Notes: generated by a model from the letters alone, not told the origin. Shown: positions 1 to 8,917, counted from the first letter of the stretch. The stretch: DNA of 13,469 nt from Spongospora subterranea (GCA_900404475.1 OUQQ01000836.1:1-13469); one strand, 5' to 3'. Program-made: numbers and translations.

Positions 1-7
1 AAATAAG

Positions 8-255
8 CATAGGTACGGGATTCGGGTCGGAACGCACGTTGACCAGCAAACCCTGCGGAGTCATGTTGAGGATAAGATTTTGATCAGGAAAAGAGCTCAT
101 TTGTCGCTTAACTGGCTGAACAAGTCTCTGCAGGGTTTTTGCTGGTCAATGTGCGTCCCGAAATGAGCTCTTTTTATGATCAAAATCTTATCCTCAACAT
201 GACTCTGCAGGTTTTGCTGGTCAACGTGCGTTCCGACCCGAATCCCGTACCTATG
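8..255. repeat. Fold-back element, 95-bp inverted repeat arms
   Basis: The left arm at 8-102 pairs with the right arm at 161-255 without any indel (paired coordinates always sum to 263). I count about four mismatches, at 51, 57, 87 and 88. The 58-bp spacer is 103-160. Bases 125-161 of the spacer are a third, direct copy of the part of the right arm at 201-236, so the unit was copied at least twice. No reading frame fits it. The structure resembles a fold-back or MITE-like element, or the product of an inverted duplication. No target-site duplication is evident because the left flank is only seven bases long. Confidence 0.9.
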
Positions 256-508
256 TTGTTTTCATAAACGACGAATAACAGCATAGCGTGCTGTATCCGA
301 TTTGGCCTTATACTCGCGGTCCATTGCTCGGACACGGGAGTCTACCACCATTCCCATTGATATTGCTGAGTTATAGATCTCAATGGTCACGAATAAAGAG
401 TCAAATCTGTTTTTTCGAACAAATACATCAGGATTCTTCGGAAAATGCGTCCAAAATTGATGGCGCCCCTGTGCAGGCGGTTCTCGTTGGTGACTCTTTT
501 CCCAATTT

Positions 509-757
509 GATATTGGCCTTGCTCTTTCGTTTGACAATTCTTTTCCGACTGCTATATTCACTATTACATCGCCCACGTTTTATGACGTGTTTCCTCTCGC
601 TTACGCCTTCATATCCATTGGAGTACTATATTAATACATCTATCGCTCATTTCTCGATTCGATATTGGCTTCGTTCTTTCGATTGACACCACTCGTCCTA
701 CTGATGTATCGCCCCGATTTTATGGCGTTTTTTCGCCACGCTTACGCCTTAGGTATC
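509..757. repeat. Degenerate direct repeat (509-616 and 661-757)
   Basis: Copy A (509-616) starts GATATTGGCCTTGCTCTTTC and copy B (661-757) starts GATATTGGCTTCGTTCTTTC. Both then continue through TTTGACA/ATTGACA, ACATCGCCC/GTATCGCCC, TTTTATGACG/TTTTATGGCG and CGCTTACGCCTT. Several small indels separate them. They are old diverged copies, roughly 100 bp each. Confidence 0.75.
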
Positions 758-1020
758 TTAGACACATATTGTGTTTCCATTTCGCTTGAAAATCCATTTC
801 ATAGTTAAAGAAATCTGCTTCAGATAAGTATTCCAGCCGTTGGATAGGATCCACATTCAAACTATTCAACTCCAACAGGCATAAATAAAAATCCCCGGAA
901 TCTGGAATTTGATGAAATACATCAGCATGATACTGACTGTGAGATGTATTTCCAATCGAAATGGAAACACAGTAGATGTCCAAGGTACCTAAAGCGTAAG
1001 GGGGGGGGAAAAACGTCGAG
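721..1020. repeat. Inverted repeat, 73-bp arms
   Basis: Bases 721-793 pair with 948-1020 without indels (coordinates sum to 1741). The best block is GTGTTTCCATTTCG at 771-784 against its complement at 957-970. Identity falls to about 70-75 percent further out. The spacer is 154 bp. The right arm contains a nine-G run at 1000-1008. The outer part of the left arm overlaps the second copy of the direct repeat at 509-757. It looks like a worn fold-back element. Confidence 0.75.
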
Positions 1021-1088
1021 TGAACTTCGCTGGCAGTTGGTACAGTAAAGAAATCATACTCCGAAACAGCATCTCCATGGACAGGCAT

Positions 1089-1616
1089 ACAGAAACAGTG
1101 TCGATTTGCTTATGAATCCAAGATTCTCGCTGAGAATACGGGCTTCACGACAAGAAGAACCACAGCCTGCAAAAAATTAAAAGTTGAGCTTTCTTGGTAA
1201 TCACCCTGGGTCGATATGGCAAGTTATAAGGGGACCTCCTGTCAAACCCGTCGCATACAGCATCCCCACAGATGTGGCGCTGCTTGATGACATCAAATCT
1301 TGACCTTGGTCAACCGCATACACTCGATGAAGTGAAATCTCCATCATGACGAGGTCACGGAAAGGAAGAAGATCATTCGCAACCAGACCGGGAGTTCGTC
1401 ATGGCCATTTCATAATAACGGCATTCAGGAAATCTGACACACGACAAAATTCCATAGCAGAAATCAACGCGTTCTCTGGCGCCAAACGCCGCCATCATAG
1501 CAGCATAGTGATTGTATCAGATGCTCAAATCCCAGCCTCACGGCCACACGGGTGCAGACCAACCGACGTGACTCATCTGATCGGTCAATTGTGTAATCAC
1601 AACCAAATATGTTCGG
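1089..1616. other. Intergenic, nothing recognised
   Basis: There is no convincing gene here. The open frame at 1346-1666 (plus) has no recognisable motif and runs into the inverted repeat at 1617-1735. I see no RNA gene or repeat in this stretch. Confidence 0.5.
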
Positions 1617-1735
1617 TTCTCTCCTTTTTCGCCTCTAATACACAGATTAAATTCCACCGAAAATGAGATGTTTTGTATTGGGGAAAGAAAATCGGTGGAA
1701 CTTGATCCGTGTATTAGAGGCGAAAAGGGAGAGAA
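1617..1735. repeat. Inverted repeat, 44-bp arms
   Basis: Bases 1617-1660 pair with 1692-1735 without indels (coordinates sum to 3352), with about 40 of 44 matching. The core TTTTCGCCTCTAATACAC is identical in both arms. The loop is 31 bp. It could form a long cruciform or, if transcribed, a hairpin RNA. No terminal target-site duplication is evident. Confidence 0.88.
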
Positions 1736-2391
1736 TGAGCAATAAGATCGAACGGTACACGAAAAGGACACAGGATATAAAAGTCCATGGTGCCTCTCTC
1801 ACACGGAACTGGGATAATCCAACCCCATCGATAAGTAGTATTACGATGGTGAGTTCTCACATATGACGATTATGTTGGTGTTGTATATATTTATGGCTTG
1901 ATCGGGAATCGGGTTGGGGTTAATTCACCCGTCTCAACCACACAAAATATCGTCGGGCACGACAGGGACATTGGCTTCATAGTTGTGCTGGGGGAATGCC
2001 GGTCGATACATCATCACACATATGGAGGGCGGTTGGCGAAGGAACCGATCCGTCACTTACGAGTGGGATGAGTCTGAAGTGACCATTAACATCAGTGAAC
2101 CACTGAGTCCGGCTGTACAAAAGGCTAACCTCCGACCCGAGAATTGCAGGGGTTTGACAGGTCGAAAAGTTCGCCAGCCAGGGCCGGCCAGAAATAGGGA
2201 TTCTGCGAGTGTAGGGTTTGCCAGGGGTAAGTCGGTCAGTGTGGCTAACCGTCCTATAGGTCAGTGGCAACTGCGTAATGGTTGGACACCAGGAACGCCA
2301 TTCTCAGACGGATACCACTTCTCCTGTTAACACGTCAACACACTTCATAAATCGTGAGATTGTCGGTTGCGTTCCTCATTCCAATATCGCA
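1736..2391. other. Intergenic, nothing recognised
   Basis: Open frames on both strands between 1977 and 2330 overlap one another and show no family motif, so I do not call them. No repeat or RNA gene was seen. Confidence 0.45.
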
Positions 2392-2702
2392 ATGACGAAC
2401 GATCGTAAGCGTAGCCTGTCTATATCGGAAGCCTCTTGCGGTAATGGGAGCAGCTCGTCCACCATCAAGCGACCCTGTCAAGACCCACATCCGCCCCCAC
2501 CCTGCTGGGCGTACGTCCCCATATCATTAAGGGATTTCCGATCAAGCCAGCTCGAGCAAAGGAGGAAATCGACATCGACTTTGCCGAGTTTCACAGGATT
2601 ACAAATTCTACGCCAAGAAGTTATGTGAATTTCAAGGCACCCAATCTTGTCTCGCTCAAGCAGTACCACAATGTTGATTTATTATGCGCTCAACGTCATT
2701 GA
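2392..2702 (+). pseudogene. Possible small gene with one frameshift, unknown product
   Basis: An ATG at 2392 opens a serine-rich, basic stretch (MTNDRKRSLSISEASC, then SSSSTIKRPC and a proline run). Around 2490-2510 the coding-like signal shifts to another frame. That frame is open from about 2446 to a TGA near 2702 and reads like ordinary protein, with segments such as GVRPHIIKGFPIKPARAKEE, IDIDFAEFHRI and VNFKAPNLVSLKQ. The parts look like one protein of roughly 100 residues broken by a single indel. The break could be a real frameshift, a sequencing error, or an intron I cannot place. I recognise no family. The whole interpretation is inference from amino-acid composition. Confidence 0.28.
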
Positions 2703-3727
2703 ACCTGTTTCTTCATTTTCCCAATCTGTCTATCATATTGTTTACTTATAAACCGATTAGTTGTTGATTATAATCGGATCCATATCCGCTCAATCGTGAT
2801 TGTATCAGCCATGTTCTTCGGGTTGGTAAACCCAACACCCTGGATTACCGGTATCGTGATTGTTTGAGCGCCATTTTTGAGTCATGTTCCAGTCCAGCTC
2901 TGTGACTAGATTGTCGGCCAGTTACGATACTGATTAGCCGGCGCGGCCCAACCGCCGATCGCTGGACATTTGATTTCACATAGCCACATTTAAAGGTTAG
3001 GAGCAATGAGTCAGATTGGAATTGATTGCTGGTTGCGACTAAACTCGTCAATGTGCCATGAATTTCAAGCGAGTAAGATGTATCAACTTCGGCTGCTGAT
3101 AACATGACGATGCCTAGCTGTATCTGATCACCCTGACCACGTCCGGAGGTCCAGGATTTGCTGTAAACAGGGCGTGGGCCAGTTCTGCTGAAAAATATCG
3201 CGCTGCCATGGCCATGTACTATTTGACAATTACCTGGCCAAAATTTTTGAACATGACGAGTCAACGGCGGTAAGTGTTTTACCCGGGTGTCTCCAATATG
3301 TTGTCAGGAATCGCTGCTCAGGTTGGTTATGAAACGGCGTTTCATGTAAGCGTTTCGTCAAGCTGGTTGGAAGGCAGAAGATTATGGTGCTTGAGAAACT
3401 CAGGATATATGTCTACGAGTGTTCCAAACCCCAACAAATATGGAATAATTTGATTACTGTAGTTGGAACTGTAATTGATTGAGTAATCAGAAGAGTGCAG
3501 GTGTGGGGACCTCTGGTGTATTATTAGGAGAGTCTTAAATCAAAGATATTTCTCGGCTTGACGATAACTGTTTTGAAGTCTCGTCTGTTGGTCATCCTCC
3601 CCAGCCTCTCTAATGATGGACTTGACACCCCCCTGAGAACTATCAGGCAGACACCAGGACTACCGTTTTCTCAAGATGTAATAACATCGCCATCTTCTCA
3701 ATACTAAACAGATTAGAACTGTTATTT
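2703..3727. other. Intergenic region 3' of the P450 gene
   Basis: This stretch holds no gene I can support. A 139-codon open frame on the minus strand (3264-2845) is the longest candidate, but it has no known motif. A perfect short palindrome (ATGAAACG-G-CGTTTCAT) lies at 3329-3345. The part nearest 3728 should contain the P450 3' untranslated region; no clear AATAAA signal is seen there. Confidence 0.45.
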
Positions 3728-5243
3728 TCATATATTGGAATGAATTTCTTTTCGCGACGATAAAATCAGCATTGCCGAGTGTTTCGATATCGGCTGATCC
3801 GGGGTCGTCAGACACCAACGGAACCGCTGGGTCATCTCCAGCACCACCAGTTTGACAATGAGAAGCCCTAGCTCGCTCCCAACACACTCACGTGCTCCGC
3901 CTCCGAACGGCAGCGATTCCCAACGATTCGGCATGTCTTTTCTTTGAAGCCACCGATCCAGGTCAAACTCTGCAGGGTGATTCGTGAACATGGTTGCTAG
4001 CGCATCCAATCCGACGAAAATTTGCCAATCTGAAACATCATTAACGATCAACAAACGGATCAATCTGATAAATTGAAAAGTACAGTCAGATATTTGTAAA
4101 CTCAGCGTAGAAGTGATGACAAACAGATAATTGTTATTTGAAAAGTCACTGTTCTGGTACAACCTTTAGGAATCTCAATTCCAGTACTAGTCAGGAATGC
4201 TTTTTTCGCGACGCGCCCAGCAATCGGCGAGGTCGGAAACAGACGCATCGATTCCTTGATAGCGCTATCCAGCACGCTCATGGACTTGATAGATTTACTG
4301 CTCCATTCTTCGACCACCTAAACCTGAATGAGTAAAACGAGCTAGAAATAATACCCGGTAAAGGGACCTCGTTCTCGTTCCATATCCGCTCAAGGACGTC
4401 AGGATAACGCGCCAGAGTATTGGTCACGATGTTGATTGTTGACGACGCCGTTTCATACCCGGCCAAAAGCGCCAAGATTGACTGCGCGCAGACTTCAGCG
4501 TTGGATATGGCATCGTCTGCGATTAAAGTACCGAATAAACCACCATGTTGTGCTTTTGAGGTGATCAAGTCCTCGAAAAGCTGTTCGAGGCGCTGGCGGG
4601 CGCGTACGGCTCGGCCATATGGTGTGAACGGGAGATTGATTGGAAGGGCGACCATCCCGGCATTGAAGGACACAAATAAAGGGTAGAGTTTAGACGCCAA
4701 TTCTGGGAAGAATTCACCAAAAAGGATGGTTTGACTGAGACGGAAAACGAGGCGATGGACTGAGGGAAATACGTCGAATGGAGTGTCGAATGGCCAGGTG
4801 GCGATTTCCTGGGCGACAAGTGAAGCTGCCATAGGCACGAAATCAGCCAACTTGTCAGGCGTCATCGCCGATAGGAACAGCCGACGACGATGGCGATGAG
4901 TGGCGCCATGTTGGGTTAATATCGTCGATTCCATCAAGCAGTGGATCGGCTTCATAAGCTGCATCTCCACGAGTGCGTTCTCGCCAAGCAGCACCATCTT
5001 GGCGTCATCGATACTGCTGACAACAATTGTCGGCGATCCCAGTAAATGGGTCTTGAATATTGGGCCGTACTTGGCGTGACGCTCCCGAAGAAACGAGCGC
5101 ATGTTGGAAACGAACGGGATAGTATCGCCAACAATCGGCCAACCCATAGCGCCAGGAGCCAGGCACATTGCATTCCAATACAGCGACCAAACCAGTCGAA
5201 GAATTATCGTCAGCAGAAACAGTAGAACCGGAAAGACCAACAT
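3728..5243 (-). CDS. Cytochrome P450, microsomal, CYP85-clan-like (CYP26/CYP120 type)
   Basis: This is a haem-thiolate monooxygenase; the substrate cannot be told from sequence. Exons (minus strand) are 5243-4368, 4317-4164 and 4029-3728, giving 443 residues, normal for a P450. Introns are 50 nt (4318-4367) and 134 nt (4030-4163). The 5' site of the first, GAG/GTCCCT, is weak but keeps the frame. I chose the ATG at 5243: it starts a hydrophobic anchor (MLVFPVLLFLLTIILRLVW) followed by a basic/proline hinge (LAPGAMGWPIVGD). The longer open frame has no upstream ATG in frame. Visible motifs are the I-helix AGYETAS (261-267), the K-helix ESMR (314-317), PAEFDLDRW (362-370) and the haem loop FGGGARECVG (385-394) with ligand Cys392. 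The N-terminal GWPIVGDT and YGPIFKTHLLGSPTIVVSS segments recall CYP26, CYP120 and plant CYP85-clan enzymes, which act on retinoids and sterol-like compounds; that placement is inference. It looks intact and is divergent from glutamine synthetase. Confidence 0.9.
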
Positions 5244-5758
5244 TCTCACAATAGTAGACTCTTTAACACTCGGACACCGTGATGGCGCCACACTGCTGGA
5301 TGAGTAAAACGCCAAAAATTACCATCGTCGAAACATCTGTTAGATACGCAATCTAACTGCCTTGTGTGCAATCAGATCAAGTAAAAACGCAACGACTGAC
5401 ATTTCTCAATGATGGTAATTTCATCTGATTTATGGGCGCTTTTCACTGGTTTGGGGTTTTTGGCCAAGGGCGGCCTTCTTGAGGGTTGCGCTACAGCATG
5501 TAACACTCTAATACGTGCCGACTGTAGATTCAAGGTACACGTAGCGCACCGTACCGCTGACAGGGTTCAAGATTCGTGACTGGCCGTCTACTTCTAGTGC
5601 CACGTTAGTGATTATTGACTTAAGGAGTGGGGCCGAATTCACTGAGCGCAGTCCCTGAGGGTCTATACCCGTCAACTTTGTGCTCATTCGTCATTAGTGT
5701 TGTTTGGATCTTGATTAGTTGGTTGGATCGTCCATTTCGCGAGTTGGATTGAAGAGCG
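5244..5758. promoter_or_regulatory. Shared intergenic region between divergent P450 and glutamine synthetase
   Basis: This 515-bp stretch must hold the promoters and 5' leaders of both genes, since they start outward from it. I see no open frame, no repeat and no TATA box at a convincing distance. The only motif I would single out is TCCATTT at 5731-5737. Co-regulation of the two genes is possible but not shown. Confidence 0.5.
5731..5737 (+). promoter_or_regulatory. TCCATTT initiator-like motif of glutamine synthetase
   Basis: TCCATTTC lies 28 nt before the ATG at 5759 and fits the oomycete initiator consensus YCAYTYY (as CCATTTC). The eIF5 gene has TCCATTT at nearly the same distance from its ATG. 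Transcription start is inferred, not shown. Confidence 0.4.
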
Positions 5759-7090
5759 ATGGCGACTCTTGATACTGCCGTTTACTATCAGTATATGAAG
5801 ATGGACCAAGGTTCCAAGGTGCAGGCTGAATACATCTGGGTTGGCGGATCAGGCTCCGATATTCGCTCAAAGACAAAAACGTTGGAGTGTAAGCCATTGA
5901 AACCAGACGATCTGCCAATATGGAACTTCGATGGCTCTTCTACCGGCCAGGCACCAGGTTCCGATTCCGAAGTGTATTTGAAGCCTGTCAAGTTTTTCCC
6001 TGATCCATTCCGTGGAGGAAACAACATTCTGGTCGTTTGTGAATGTTATACCCCAGCAATGAAGCCCTTGCCATCCAACACAAGATACGCTTGTAACAAA
6101 ATTATGGAAGCGGCCACTGCCCAAAAGCCATGGTTCGGAATTGAGCAGGAGTACACTCTTTTTGAAAAAGACGGGCACACTCCCTTGGGTTGGCCGAAAG
6201 GCGGATTTCCATCTCCTCAGGGACCGTATTACTGTATGCAGCTCAAATATCCTAGTCAATCAGCTAACGTAGTTGGTTGCAATTTAGGCGGTGTTGGGAC
6301 TCGTTCTGCATACGGCCGCTTCGTCGTTGAGGCTCATTACAGAGCTTGTTTGGCTACCGGTCTTGATATATCTGGTGTTAACGCAGAAGTATGTTTTACC
6401 TCAATTCGTTCTAATGATTCGCGACCGGTTGCTAATTAACTTTAACAGGTCATGGCAGCCCAATGGGAATACCAGATTGGACCTTGTGAAGGTGTTGACT
6501 CGGGAGATCAAATGCTGATCTCGCGGTACCTTCTGCATCGTGTCTGTGAAGATTTTGGCGTCGTTGCTTCGTTCGATCCCAAACCTATTTCTGGTGACTG
6601 GAATGGAGCAGGGTTAGTAGTGATTTCATGTCACTTGATTGTAACCTGAGCTGCTCATAACAGATGTCATACAAACTACTCTACCGCTGCGATGCGTACC
6701 AAGGGAGGGTTCGAAGCCATTCTTGCTGCAATCAAGAAGTTGGAGCTCAAGCATCATGAGCACATTGCTGTTTACGGGGTTGGCAATGAGCGTCGTCTTA
6801 CTGGTGCTCACGAAACTGCCCATATTGGCAAAGTATTTAAATTACGGTTGTGGTTTGGTTTTCATTAATGGGATTCCCTCTCAGTTTACGTATGGTGTGG
6901 CCAACCGTGGTGCATCAGTTCGAATCCCGCGCACTGCTGAAAAAGAAGGCATGGGATACTTTGAGGTGAGTTTTATAGAGTGCACAAAACCGAATCGGGT
7001 TTTAAGGTACTATAGGACCGACGCCCCGCCAGTAACATGGATCCATACGTAGTTACAGCTAAAATTGTTGAGACGACACTATTGAACTGA
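5759..7090 (+). CDS. GLN1: Glutamine synthetase, type II (eukaryotic GSII)
   Basis: The enzyme makes glutamine from glutamate, ammonia and ATP, the entry point of ammonia assimilation. GSII acts as a decamer, usually in the cytosol; no targeting peptide is visible. Six exons (5759-6233, 6288-6388, 6449-6612, 6664-6832, 6885-6965, 7016-7090) give 354 residues, the usual GSII length. The introns are 54, 60, 51, 52 and 50 nt with GT-AG ends. CTAAC-like branch sites are seen in introns 1 and 2. Motifs are the beta-grasp [20 protein letters not shown] (about 55-74), the catalytic [10 protein letters not shown] (126-135, metal-binding glutamates), [18 protein letters not shown] (190-207), [21 protein letters not shown] and [10 protein letters not shown], ending [14 protein letters not shown]. 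The start is supported by ATG context (G at -3 and +4) and by the family's N-terminus. Intron 1 is stop-free and in frame, so an unspliced reading adds 18 residues after YYC; removing it restores the family YYC-GVG join. The gene appears intact. Confidence 0.96.
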
Positions 7091-7200
7091 AGAGACCTCA
7101 ACGTAGATTACGATAGATTCTAAACTGTTCCAATAATACAATATCTGCTTTGTAAACTATGCCTGTAATTTTGTAGAGATACTACCGTAGACTTTGGTGT

Positions 7201-7264
7201 CCTGGCCCCCCCAATGTACATGCGCAGCCTTTTCTGGTGGTGGTATTTTCTGGGGGGGGCCAGG
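7201..7264. repeat. C/G-tract inverted repeat upstream of the transposase
   Basis: CCTGGCCCCCCC at 7201-7212 is the exact reverse complement of 7253-7264, with a 40-bp spacer that contains GGTGGTGG. It lies 110 bp after the glutamine synthetase stop and 50 bp before the transposase ATG. It may be the left terminal region of the transposon or a tiny separate fold-back element. The matching right end is not in the window. Confidence 0.7.
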
Positions 7265-7313
7265 TATACAACAAACTGGCAAGGGTAGATTTTGGCGCCA
7301 AATTTAATGCGCT

Positions 7314-8268
7314 ATGTGGACGGCCCTTGTCAGGGCGACTCCAACGGTACAATTCCCATTGGAAATGAAGAGGTATTTCTCCTTGAATGTCAAAGCTGCG
7401 ATCGTGACCGAGGCCTACTCTCAGGAAGGCATCCTTAAGGAGACCGCAAGGAAATATAGCATATCACCAGCGCAGATCAGAAGATGGAACAAGCAGAAGG
7501 TTGCTATAGGAGAAAATATCCAACGAATCGGAGAATTGAAAATTGTTCATCCTGGGCGTGCTCCCATCACTAATGCTGAAAGCTTGAACCAACTTCGGCA
7601 GTTTATTCAGATTTTGGAAGAACGACATCGAACCATTTCGGTTGGAATGATTTGTCGTGAACTGAAGAGGCTGGTTCCTGAAGAAGCGGATACCGATATG
7701 AATACTTTAAGGCAGCGAATGTATCGGTTTCTACGTAAGGATAACATTGTACAAAGACGGGCAACGCACGTTGCTCAGAATACCAGATATGACCAACAAC
7801 AAATTGACCAGTTCGTTGAGTATGTCAACGAAGAAATCCATCGTCTATGCATCGGTCCAGATGATATCGTGAACATCGATGAAACGAATGTTGACTTTGA
7901 CATGACCGGCAAAGTTACCCTGGCCCGACGTGGAACCAGGACCGTCAGTCTTCAATCGACCGGATCGGCTGCTCGAGTAACAGTCCTGCTCGGTGTCACA
8001 ATGTCAGGAACCAAGCTCAAACCCTTCTTAATTTTTAAGGGCAAACCTGGTGGAAGAATCATTCGAGAATTTACACAATTACATTATCCCGAAGGGTGTG
8101 TTTACACAGTTCAAGAAAGTGCATGGATTGACGAAACAACTTTCAGCCTGTGGATCGACACGATTTGGAAGCCATTTTGCGCGAACAAGCCGATCACATA
8201 TCTTATCATGGACAAATGCAAAGTCCACCTGATGAACAGCATCGTTGTCCAGTTGCAGAACTGTGGAA
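7314..8268 (+). CDS. Pogo/Tigger-like DDE transposase, 3'-truncated at an assembly N
   Basis: This is the transposase of a class II DNA transposon (Tc1/mariner superfamily, pogo/Tigger or jerky-like branch), which cuts and reinserts the element. About 318 residues are readable before the N at 8269. Residues 18-62 form a Psq-type helix-turn-helix (MKRYFSLNVKAAIV to PAQIRRWNKQK). A second DNA-binding helical part follows at about 85-150, then the DDE catalytic core. The first Asp is D189 in VNIDETNVDF and the second is D300 in YLIMDKCKVHL. The third Asp/Glu and the C-terminus should follow but are missing: past the N the sequence no longer resembles a transposase and stops within five codons. 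Met18 (7365) is an alternative start. There are no stops or frameshifts before the N, so the copy may be young. Only a possible left terminal repeat (7201-7264) is seen. Confidence 0.88.
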
Positions 8269-8269
8269 N
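8269..8269. other. Single N, probable contig join
   Basis: The transposase reading ends abruptly here and unrelated sequence follows. A single N of the same kind at 11220 marks an unmerged overlap. I infer that the true distance across this N is unknown. Confidence 0.7.
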
Positions 8270-8917
8270 TAATCACAATCAAATGGCCTGAGTAAAAGTG
8301 CCAGCGTGGTTATCGAATTCTATTGTAAACCATCCTGCACCTTGTCGTATGAACAATGCAACTTGACAACCAGCGTCGTCAAATTTCACTGCAATTGATC
8401 ACATCTGGCAATGATCAAACCACGCAATAAAGACAATCTTGACATGCAATTACAAAAGTTATGGCAATTTTTGAATCTCAAATCTCACACCTCGGTTGCC
8501 TCGGCCGAACGCAACACCGATCTCAATAATTTTCAATGACCGAAGCGATTTAGCACTGCAGAGTCGGCCGTAGATACACGTGTAGTCAACCGAACACCGT
8601 TCAGTCTATCATTATTCAAAACGTTAACTGACGGTCACTGTACAAACGACTGCCCGTCATCGACTGCCCATCAGTCAGTTCGGCCTCTTTAATGCGAGTC
8701 CGGACTTGGCGCACGTTTTCACTGCGGATTTGGTGGTGACATCGACAGATTGCATTTGCTTCAATTGGGTATTGCTTGCCCGATCAGGTTCTCTCCATAC
8801 GACATCGCTGGCGTTCATATCGGCCTTGATATTGTGCATGTACGACCCGCCACTATATGCTTATTTCCTGGATAAACACGAATTGTTCCATTTACCTGTC
8901 CCTTTAACCTCGTCATC
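8270..8917. promoter_or_regulatory. Upstream region of eIF5
   Basis: No gene is supported. The open frame at 8706-9047 runs into the eIF5 first exon in another frame and is a shadow. The final part should hold the eIF5 promoter and leader. TCCATTT at 8887-8893 is the only motif I would pick out. A small local duplication, GACTGCCCGTCA / GACTGCCCATCA, lies near 8648-8675. Confidence 0.45.
8887..8893 (+). promoter_or_regulatory. TCCATTT initiator-like motif of eIF5
   Basis: TCCATTTA lies 31 nt before the eIF5 ATG. The same heptamer lies 28 nt before the glutamine synthetase ATG. It matches six of the seven positions of the oomycete initiator consensus YCAYTYY. Confidence 0.38.

Larger units (their letters stand above)
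262..1088 (-). pseudogene. Possible decayed reading frame with internal repeats, unknown product
   Basis: On the minus strand an open frame runs from an ATG at 1088 to a stop at 720 (122 residues). After that single stop the same frame continues with residues such as NRGDTSVGR and SIERTKPISNREMS. A second open stretch (576-262) contains a related segment, GKELSNERARPISNWEKS. Both copies share the ERxxPISNxE pattern, so the direct repeat at 509-757 keeps similarity at protein level. This suggests the repeat was once coding. A stop codon and at least one frame change now break the frame. I recognise no family. The frame also overlaps the inverted repeat at 721-1020, so it could instead be the remnant of a mobile element. 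Confidence is low. Confidence 0.28.

Noticed and set aside
1346..1666. 106-codon open frame on the plus strand
   Set aside because: No motif, and its end lies inside the inverted repeat at 1617-1735.
1977..2330. Overlapping open frames on both strands
   Set aside because: They overlap each other and neither resembles a protein family or shows coding-like composition.
2845..3264. 139-codon open frame on the minus strand
   Set aside because: No recognisable domain, signal peptide or intron structure; of a length that chance gives in this much sequence. It could be revisited with transcript data.
2780..4393. 14-base match CCATATCCGCTCAA at 2780-2793 and 4380-4393; also GTGATTGTATCAG at 1508 and 2796
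   Set aside because: Matches this short are expected by chance in 13 kb, and the flanks do not match.
4278..5315. Longer P450 first exon starting at 5315
   Set aside because: The codon at 5315 is TTG, and the first in-frame ATG (5243) directly precedes the membrane anchor. The end past 4368 is intron sequence.
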